Shown here one piece after another: positions 56,020-64,000 of a DNA stretch of 64,000 nucleotides; position 1 is the stretch's first letter; each line of letters begins with the position of its first letter. The stretch is from Poa pratensis (lineage: Eukaryota; Streptophyta; Magnoliopsida; Poales; Poaceae). A program made the position numbers and the translations under genes. The DNA lies in NCBI GenBank assembly GCA_947311845.1, contig CAMZMU010000111.1:20655528-20719527 (forward strand), in the 5' to 3' direction. A model generated the notes under the pieces. It was not told the DNA's origin, did not search any database, and was given only the letters and a program-made list of their open reading frames with translations.

Positions 56020-57480
56020 CCACATATATTTAAGAAAGGTCTACCAAAAGTAATGGGACAGGTTTTACTAGCAGCAGAACCAAGTACTAGAAAATCAGTA
56101 GGGTATTTAGTCTTACCACATAAAACTTCAACATCTCTGACAATACCAATTGGAGAGGTAGTTTCTCTATTAGCAAGCTGAATAACCACATCAATATCCT
56201 CAAGTTCACAAGGACCAATTTCATGCATAATTTCTTTATAAAGTTCAAAAGGAATAGCACTGGAACTTGCACCAATATCACATAAACCGTAATAGCAATG
56301 TTCTCCTATTTTAACTGAAAGCACAGGAACACTTGCTTTCCTAGCTCTACTGGGATGTGCAACAATATTAGAGGCATCTTCACAAAAGATAATATGTCAT
56401 CCTTCTACATTTTCAGTTACCAAATCCTTTACTATTGCTACTGCAGGTTCAACAGTTATTTGTTCATCAGGTTCTAAAGCTTTCTTTGTACTTTTATTAA
56501 CCACACTAGCTATTATAGAATGTTCCTTAACTTTAACAGGAAAAGGCAGTTTCTCAATATAAGGTTCTGGCAAGATGCGATCAACAGTATGAACTTCAAT
56601 GTTTTTAATAGTGGCAAAATTAGTATTATCTTTATAAGGCGCGTGGTACTTATTGCACTTTTCTTTAGGAACATCAAGATAAGAGGCAAAAGCCTTATAA
56701 CCGTTTGCAATAACTTGAGAATCAAGACCATACATATCATAGAGATTACGAAAATTATCAGTATCCATAAAAGTTTTAATGCATTCATAATCATACTTTA
56801 TACCTGATTCTCTACCTTTGTCGTTCTCCCATCCTTCAGTATTTTCCTCAATCCGGTCAAGAAGGTCCCATTTAACTTCTTCTTTATTACGTGTAAATGA
56901 TCGAGAACAAGAGGTATCCAATAGAGTTTTATCCTGAAGAGAAAGCCTTGCATAGAAGTTATCAATAACGATATTACCCGAAAGCTCATGAATGGGGCAT
57001 TTGAGCATTAATGACTTCAATCTCCCCCATGCTTGGGCAATACTCTCTCCATCATGAGGCCAAAAATTATATATATGATTCCGATCTTGATGAATTTCAC
57101 TAGGAGGATAAAATTTAGATTAAAAGAGAGGTACAATCTCCTCACAGCCAATAGAACGGCCATTCTTCAACATCTTATACCATTTCGCAGCTCTACCCGT
57201 CAGTGATATAGAGAATAATTTCTTCTTGACTTCTTCCATTGAAATACCTGCACACTTGAACAACTCGCATAATTCATGTATAAATAACAAATGATCTCCA
57301 GGAGGGACAGTTCCATCTCCTACATAGCGGTTATTCGTAACACGTTCAACAATTTTCATATGTATTTTAAATGGAATTACTTGATCAGGTGGTGCCTTGT
57401 CTACTACCGTAGCAGTGGTAGTAGCATTCCCGAACAGGTATTCAAATGGAGATCTCTCCATGATAAAATAAAGTAGCAAG
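56020..57480 (-). pseudogene. Gypsy gag and protease remnants
   Basis: Gag N-terminus at about 57460-57120 (MERSPFEYLFGNATTT, then LFSISLTGRAAKWYKML, the gag signature). A second ORF at 57020-56397 holds the rest of gag. Protease runs from 56324 leftwards with CDIGASSSAIP (a DIGA variant of the DTGA triplet), cut by the solo LTR at 56014. Stops separate the pieces. Confidence 0.75.
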
Positions 57481-57576
57481 CAGAAATAAAAACAGCACTT
57501 ACAGTAAAAGTTTTCCTTACCAATTCCACTTACCAATAGCGCTTCACTCCCCGGCAACGGCGCCAGAAAATAGCCT

Positions 57577-59084
57577 TGATGACCCACAAGTATAGGGGGT
57601 GTATCGTAGTACTTTCGATAAATAAGAGTGTCGAACCCAACGAGGAGCAGAAGGTGTTGACAAGTAGTTTCGGTCAAGGTTTCACTGTAAACACTAGCAG
57701 AAAGTTTTTAGGAGTTTTTGATATAGCAGATAAATAGAATACAAGTAAATAAAAGACAGTAATAATAGTTGCAGCGAATGGCCCGATCCTTTTTAGAGTA
57801 AAGGATAAGCCGGTTGGTTTACTTATGATGACAAAATGTTCTTGAGGACACACGGGAATTCAGTCAAGTGCTTTCGCTTCATATAGTTGATTAATCTTTA
57901 TTGTTTTCATAAGTGTTGTGTGGGTGAACCTATACTAATGCACCGCCCTTACTTGGACTAATACATACTTGTGATTATACCCCTTATAAACATCCGCAGT
58001 TACAAGAAAATAATTAAGATAAATCTAACCACAGCCTTAAACTCTGAGATCCTACGCTCCCTCGTGCACCGGTTTACTAACGGGGGTTTAGGTTTCTGTC
58101 ACTCCGGCAACCCCACAATTAGCAACCAACTACACAATGCATTCCCCTAGGCCCATAAAGGTGAAGTGTCATGTAGTCGACGTTCACATGACACCACTAG
58201 AAGAATAACACCACAACTTAAATATCAAACCATTAAATATTACTCAACATAATTCACTACGAGCGACAAGACTTTCCCATGTCCTCAAGAACTAAACAAA
58301 CTACTCACAAGACATCATTTGGATCATGATCAGAGGTGATATAATGATAAATAACAATCTGGACATAAACTTTAATTCACCGATAAAACTCAATAGCATC
58401 AACCACAAGGAGTAATTAACACCGGGAGAGTTCCCCCTATGAACTAGACAAAGTATAGCCCTAGATATTACAGCGGAACGAGGTGGAGCAGCGGTGATGA
58501 TGGTGATGGCGGTGGAGATGATGATGATGATGATCCTGATGAAGTCCAGCGTGATGACGATGATGATGGTGATGATTTCCCCCCTCCGGGAGGGAATTTC
58601 CCCGACAGATTTCTCCCTGCCGGAGAGCTTTTTCTCTCTCTGTTGTTTCCGTCCCGTGAAGGCGGCAGAATATTTTCTCGGGCTCCCCCTGGAAGATTAG
58701 GGTTGAGGGGATGATGTACGCGAAGGGTCGACGCCAGAGGTGGGCCAGGGGCCCCACACAAGGGCTCGGCGCGGGCCCCATGGTGGCCGCGCCCTAGGGT
58801 TGTGTGGGCCCCTCGTGGCCCATCTCATCCTCCCCTTTTGGCTGCCTCCATCTTCTGATAAAATAGGAGTTTCTGTATATTTGACGCGATTTGTAGAACT
58901 CCAGAAATATAGTGTCTTGACGGTGCTTTTTCCAGCTGAAATCTGACTCCGGCAGTTAATTCTTCAATAATCATCAAACATGCAAAATAAGACAAAATAA
59001 CATAAGTACACATCTTAATATGAAATATATCAATGAATAACAGTAAATTATGGTATAAAATAGTGATGCAAAATGGACGTATCA
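57577..59084 (-). repeat. 5' LTR of the 50.7-59.1 kb gypsy element
   Basis: 1,508 bp. It pairs with 50652-52157, shares the same GAT-rich microsatellite (about 58494-58580), and is followed by the duplication ataag. Confidence 0.9.
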
Positions 59085-60040
59085 ATAAGCCTGCAGATGT
59101 CGCCTCTGAAGATGAAAAGAATGTCTATCACTTCAAGGCGGAAGTTTCCTCTTATGTCCAGAGTGGCATGCTCTTTGCCATGGAGGCTGACCTGCAAAAC
59201 CATTTTGAGAACAAGAGTGCTTATGAGATAATCACTGAACTCTTTGTTGTTTTTGCACCACAAGTCAAGGCTGAGAGATTTGCTGCTTCTCAGTTGTTTT
59301 TCTCAGCCCAGATGGAAGAGCACGGTAACATAAGCGAGCACTTAGCCAAGATGTCTGGCAGCGTTCAGCTCCTGAATGATCTGGGATATGGGATTCCAGA
59401 TGAGCTGGTTGTTGATAGGGTGCTGCAATCGCCGCCCCCTAACTATAAGGACGCAATCATGAACTACTACATGGAAGGGATGTCAAAATCTCTGTCTGAA
59501 GTTTTGATGATGCTCGAAGTTGCCAAACTGGAAGTTAAGATGGAAAGGATGGTGCTGACTGTCAAACCAAAGGCACGCAACTGCTTCTTCTCGCGGAGGC
59601 GATGATCACTGGAAGAATAGCTGCCCCAAGTACCTGGCAAAGAAAGGCAAGATTGCCTTAGGAAAAGAGAAAGGTATATGTGATATACATGTTATTGATG
59701 TTTACCTTACATGCGCCCGGAGTAATACCTGGGTATTTGATACCGGTTCTGTTGCTCACATTTGTAACTCTCAGGTGGAGTTGCAGAATAAACGGCGCCT
59801 GGCGAAGGTTGAGGTGACGATGCGCGTCGGCAATGGATCAAAAGTTGACGTGGTGGCTGTCGGCACTCTCCCTCTGCATCTACCATTGGGATTAGTTTTG
59901 GTTTTAAATAAATGTTATTTTGTACCGTCCTTGAGTGTAAACATTATCAGTGGGTCTTGCTTGTTGCAAGACGGATATTCGTTCAAATCAGTATCAAATG
60001 GTTGCACTATTTCGATGAATGATATCTTTTATGTTAACTA

Positions 60041-62401
60041 GCAAGGTGGCCCTCGCAAATGCGAGGGCGTTGTCTTTAGCGTAATATACTCCCTCCGTTC
60101 CAAATTAGATGAATTACATTTGTTCAAATGTGGATATATCTAGACATGTTACATGTATAAGTACATCCACGTTTTGACAAATGGAAGTCATCTAATTTAG
60201 AACGAAGAGAGTATATGTTTATGAAATTAATTTTGATACATACAGGAAAGACGGAAATTTAAATCATAACAATTTATAACTGATCGTAAATATTATGGTA
60301 GATAAAATATCAAATGTGTGGAATCTTTTAATTTATGAAATCCTTAGCTATTCTTCCATATACAAAAAGTACCATGTCACATGTTTTAGAAATTCATTTA
60401 CTTATTGTAGACAACTTTATTTTATGACCTCCGATCCACATAAGATGTGTCGCAGTTTAGAACTAACCTTAATTCAAAACTGTGACACTTATATTGAATC
60501 GGAGTGAGTATTTGTTTTTACTATCTTCCTGCCATCACCCGTCCATCATTGTAGTCTCTTGCCGACACGTTATTTTTTGTCATGTAACAATGGGTACATA
60601 ATTTAGATTCCACATGAAGTTAAAAATTTACTTTGATCGTACATTGTTTTAGCATTTTAATCAATCAACAATTCACTTCAAATCATCTCACAAATGAATT
60701 GCACCACAAACTCTAGCCAACGGGTCATTATTCCTCCGTGCAACATCATCATAAACTCAATACTTTATGCCGATTATTTGATTTGCGTGATCTAACACTC
60801 TTCCTACTAAACCCACTCTACAACCCAATAATTATATGATTATACTCACTTGTGTTTGTTGTGTCATGGAACATGACTGCAAAACTATGAAAAACATTGT
60901 TTTGGCATTTTCATCACTCATATATTTTTCTACATGTATGCAAGTTCTAGTTGTGTATCAAATTAAATTTTAAGAATAAAAACCAAATAAAATTCCTCAA
61001 AAAACCAAACAGAAACTCACAGTTGTAATAATACATCATAGGAAAACGATACGAAGTCATTAGACACGATTCATTTCCAAAGTTTATACTCGAAGCATTT
61101 ATTTCATTTCGTGTTGATTCTGATTATAGAAATATATTTTTGATTTCTAATTTTAAAAATTAAAAATATTGAATCTATAGAATATTTATAAGAATATTAT
61201 TTTATAATAACTCTAGAATTAGTTCCAGGGAAAATTTTAGCATGTGACATTTGTAATAGAAGTTCAATAGTATCTATGACCTAACGTGAGAACAACCCAT
61301 CTTTCATAGTTCGACATAATTCTTCAAACTACAATCATTTTTTGATGTTTATATACCATGTTGAAGTAAATTTGTGAAGTCTTTCATAGTATATCTTTAC
61401 GAAGATGCATTGTTTGTACAATTATCATGATCTATTGACCAGGAGTTTCTTCAAGTACCACTATGAAAATCTATTAGATCGTAATTCGTTCAAACACAAT
61501 TACTCGCGGTATATTCTTTAAGTGAAGGGACATTATCATCCCCGTGAGAATACGTGTTGACTCGGACCTGTGTATATCATTAAACCGGTAATTTTAGTGT
61601 AAGGGGTGTTTCCATAGATAGTGTGATTAATGTTGTGACTTCATTAATCTTAAAATTCCATGACTCCAAACTCCGGACTTCCGCAGACGTTTTGTGAGAG
61701 TGTTGGTCCGATGGCAGTCAAATAAGTCATTTATGTGTACTCAATTGTAGAAACAATGTACCCATCCGTTCACAATTACCCTGCGTTAGGGGTTTAGTCA
61801 AAATCTTACCTTATAAAGATTGATCAAATATATGGAAAAATTAACATTTAAAATCTCAAATCATTATCGTTAGAGTAATCCAAAACTATATCTTCAAATT
61901 AGACAAAAATGTTTTATGAATGTTGATATTTATTGCTATATCTATGGTCAATATTTACAGATATTGCCTTTGACTAAATTCATAGCGTATGCTAAATAAA
62001 ACAAAGTCGAGAAAATACATACTGATTATAATTTTTTCTGAACTGGTCATATCCTAACAGCTCCTAAATACCCTTGGACACCACGTTGCAGGATTTTTTT
62101 TTCTTGCAGCTAGCTAGTCACGTACGGCTGTGTCATCATGATTAAGAAGAAAAAAAATCTTTTGCTCATGGCCATCCCGTACCGGCCAAGGTCTCATACA
62201 CGGCCGGTGTTTTAAACAGACGTGTCAAATATGTTTCATTACTAAACACCAGCCGTGTGAAATATGTTACGTAACTACTAATTTGGCTTAAAATCTCAAC
62301 CATATATTTTGATCTAACTGCTAAAATTAATTTAGATGATGTGGATTAACGTGGTGTCTCTGTTAGACTCCCTCATTTTGCTTTTAGTATATAATAGATG
62401 C
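60041..62401. mobile_element. Unclassified non-coding insertion into the copia protease region
   Basis: The copia protease frame stops at gttaac|tagcaaggtggcc. What follows is a short hairpin (ccctcgcaaatgcgaggg) and then A/T-rich non-coding DNA to tagtatataatagatgc. Such tagcaaggtggccc...ttagtatataat ends recur in grass genomes and may mark a Helitron-like or other non-autonomous DNA element, but I cannot classify it. No second copia edge is in the window, so no target duplication can be checked. Confidence 0.4.
60089..60211. mobile_element. Stowaway MITE (Tc1/mariner type), 123 bp
   Basis: The ends ctccctccgttcc and gaacgaagagag are inverted repeats matching the Stowaway consensus. TA dinucleotides at 60087-60088 and 60212-60213 form the target duplication. 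The inside has acatttgttcaaatgtgg and its partner, giving a full hairpin. Confidence 0.9.
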
Positions 62402-64000
62402 TGTCGTGTCTCGTTGCACGGACACCGGGAGTATAGGATACCCCCTTTTAGGTTCGGCACGGGGCGCGAAGGAGGCTGAGAATCGTCTTCTTGGGCGGAG
62501 TCTAGATCAATCTCTCCTCTCCACGATCAAAGCATGCAACCAAAGGGACACAAGGAGCTACCCAGGTTCAGGCCGCCCGAGGCTAAAAGCCCTACTACTG
62601 CATGTCTGGATTGATGAGTTCTTCATAGTGTGGCTTACAATGGAACCTCCTGGATAGGGTACCCGGAAAGGTTTTGTCCCGAGGTAGAAGAAGGACAGAT
62701 CCTGACCCGGAGGAGATCACCTTCCTCTCTACCTCCGCAGCCCTAGTCTAGTCTTACTCTGGTTCTAGCTTGTGTTCGTCCTCGCTCTACCTTGTCCTTC
62801 CTTGTCCTTCCTTGTCCTTCTCCCCTCCTGTGACTTGGTCCTCCTTTTATAGGCTAAGGGGTTGCCACAGGGTCACGTGAGGAGCATGAGGGACCTTCGG
62901 AGTGAAGGACCCTCCTCATCTAGTTTAGGGGGAGACGTGGCCTCTCCTCAGCCTAGTGTCTACTTTGGGTTAGGTGGGAGCGTCCGCCTTGGGGTGGACA
63001 GGAGCTGACACCACCACGGGACGTGCTTCCCGCCCGCGCTGCCTTCGCCTTGCTTCCCAAGTCTCCGTGGTGAGGTGGAGTGCTTATCCACAGGAACGTA
63101 GAAGTACCCGAGAGGGAGCCTGGCCTCCTGCCGGGAACTCGGGCTCTCGGTCCTTCCTGTGCTTCTTGCTTGATTCGGGGACCCGGAAGGTCCCCAGACC
63201 GGAGCCCTTAGTCGTCGTAGGGCATGCGTGTCTTGACGGTGAACCCGCCAGCTTGACTTGAGTCTTTGTCTTGTCCATCTTCATCTTGGGCCCACTTTGG
63301 CAGTACTAGGGGAACCCCATGTTCCACTGTTGCGACAGTAGCCCCCGGCATGGTCCCGGCGGCTCTTGCTCCAGCTGCCGGGGCCATGGCCTAAAGATAG
63401 GTCAAAGTGGGTCCCGGCACCTGGTCTTCTCAGCTCTGTTGGGGACCCCCCGAGGCGAGGTAGAGACGAGCCCCCGGGTCCTGTTGACTGAATCACGGCG
63501 AACGTTGCGATTCATACGGACCCCTTGCTTATCATGGAATCCAACGGGCGAAACGCGTAGAAATCGGCACGACCCCCTCGATCCCCACGTCCGTCGGAGT
63601 AATGGGGCCGCGACGTGACGTGTGGGATGCCTTATAAGCCACGACTGGCTTCCACTGTAGCCGTTACCTCTCCAGATTCGCCGAAATCCCCAAATCGCCG
63701 CCCAGGAGACTCCTTCTCCCTGACTTCGCCAATCGCCGCCACCTGCCTTGGCCGCCGCCGTTCCTTGTTCTTGCCCCCAGCCCATGCCGCCTAAGCGAGA
63801 TAGGACGGGAGTGAGGAAGATGTCGCAATCCGCCGCCGAGAAGATGGCGATGGAGGCTTCCCTGGCCGAAGCGCCGCCCTCGATGAGGGTGACTCAGGCC
63901 CTCTTTTCTCCCAGTGAGTATGCGTCAGAGAAAGCCATCCAACGCGTCCGCCAATCCCTGGCCGCGAGCTTCCGCGGTACTGAGGGAGTGGTGGTGCGCC
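62402..64000 (-). mobile_element. Antisense-ORF gypsy element, copy 2, partial and inverted
   Basis: 62402-63337 is the 936-bp LTR, reverse complement of 36925-37860. It is followed by the inverted purine tract (gtagcccccgg) and the internal 3' region. Only the 3' end of the element is present; the window ends inside it. The left flank is gatgc (62397-62401). Relative to copy 1 the orientation is opposite, 25 kb away. Confidence 0.9.
63784..64000 (+). CDS. Start of the antisense ORF of copy 2 (partial)
   Basis: From ATG 63784: MPPKRDRTGVRKMSQSA, differing from copy 1 by a few residues (I/T, T/A, SRR/SMR, E/K). It stays open to the window end. It is transcribed against the LTR direction of its own element. 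Keeping the frame in both copies over this stretch, with mostly single-residue changes, suggests past coding constraint. Confidence 0.7.
   Translation, partial: MPPKRDRTGVRKMSQSAAEKMAMEASLAEAPPSMRVTQALFSPSEYASEKAIQRVRQSLAASFRGTEGVVVR

Larger units (their letters stand above)
50652..59084 (-). mobile_element. Deleted gypsy LTR retrotransposon, 8,433 bp
   Basis: LTRs are 50652-52157 and 57577-59084 (1,506 and 1,508 bp). The duplication ataag flanks it at 50647-50651 and 59085-59089. On the minus strand it starts tgatacgtccattttgc and the LTR ends gtgggtcatca. The primer site is complementary to ccccggcaacggcgcca (57549-57565). Order: gag, protease, nested solo LTR, reverse transcriptase, then an abrupt end with RNase H and integrase missing. 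Reading frames are repeatedly shifted, so it cannot transpose alone. Confidence 0.9.
27160..60040 (+). mobile_element. Copia-type LTR retrotransposon (BARE/Angela-like), fragmented by nested insertions
   Basis: The host element of the nest. Its 5' LTR is 27160-28790. A primer binding site tggtatcagagc at 28792-28803 matches initiator tRNA-Met. After removing insertions, the remaining pieces are 28791-28867, 37861-38161, 40901-40960, 49890-50651 and 59085-60040. They give a leader of about 1 kb followed by gag (ATG at 50499) and the start of protease. Insertions interrupt it at 28868, 38162, 40961, 50652 and about 60041. The first four show matching 5-bp duplications (one with a mismatch), which proves the pieces were once contiguous. 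Integrase, reverse transcriptase and the 3' LTR are not in the window. Confidence 0.85.
50499..60040 (+). pseudogene. Copia gag and protease, split and frameshifted
   Basis: Gag starts at the ATG at 50499 (MSRPTFNLGLFLEKEN) with the GSNFVSWFRNLRILL region typical of BARE/Angela gag. It is cut at 50651 by the element 50652-59084 and resumes at 59090 up to 59605. A one-base shift near 59588 disrupts the CCHC knuckle (CFF..., then HWKNSCP in the next frame). The protease appears at about 59730-60040 with WVFDTGSVAHICNS, the DTG catalytic triplet, followed by an interruption at about 60041. The remains are not translatable as one protein. Confidence 0.8.

Noticed and set aside
1..64000. CRISPR arrays, operons, bacterial terminators, tRNA or rRNA genes
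   Set aside because: Nothing fits: introns, LTRs and MITEs mark this as plant nuclear DNA, and no cloverleaf or rRNA segment was recognised by eye. A tRNAscan-SE or Infernal run would be decisive.

Overview
This is plant nuclear DNA, almost certainly from a grass. The evidence is GT-AG introns, GC-rich exon 1 starts, Stowaway and Tourist-like MITEs, Mutator-like and LINE insertions, and LTR families with long leaders. The LTR termini look like those of pooid grasses (Triticeae or Brachypodium relatives). The species is an inference and cannot be fixed from the window.

The window has two halves. Positions 1-26.4 kb are a gene island. It holds two paralogous mini-genes on the minus strand (1.4-1.7 kb and 4.3-4.7 kb), each coding a 23-27 residue peptide. 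These are followed by an intact four-exon universal stress protein gene (7.5-8.9 kb, +) and a ten-exon D-cysteine desulfhydrase/ACC deaminase-like gene (12.8-9.5 kb, -). Next come an intact 12-coding-exon cyclic nucleotide-gated channel of the CNGC19/20 type (18.0-24.6 kb, +) and a single-exon predicted chloroplast membrane protein (26.3-25.5 kb, -). The channel's 5' region carries two well-delimited insertions: a 2,019-bp Mutator-like element with 185-bp terminal inverted repeats and a perfect 9-bp target duplication, and an 839-bp LINE-like insertion with a 17-bp target duplication. Its introns carry inverted SINE tails, tandem duplications and an antisense LINE tail.

Positions 27.2-64 kb are a nest of retrotransposons built on one copia-type element. 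Its 5' LTR is at 27160-28790, and its leader, gag and protease are scattered in pieces up to about 60040. Four insertions sit in that copia element, each with matching 5-bp duplications (one has a mismatch): a gag plus antisense-ORF element (28868-37860), a 2.7-kb solo LTR (38162-40900), a tandem three-LTR gypsy array (40961-49889) and a deleted gypsy element (50652-59084). Two of these contain further solo LTRs (34224-36011 and 54546-56014). A non-coding insertion follows (about 60041-62401) with a Stowaway MITE. Then comes a second, opposite-strand copy of the antisense-ORF family, cut by the window end.

No retroelement here carries a full intact set of protease, reverse transcriptase, RNase H and integrase. 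All are non-autonomous or decayed. The host genes have no evident operon-like or pathway link; they are ordinary neighbouring grass genes.
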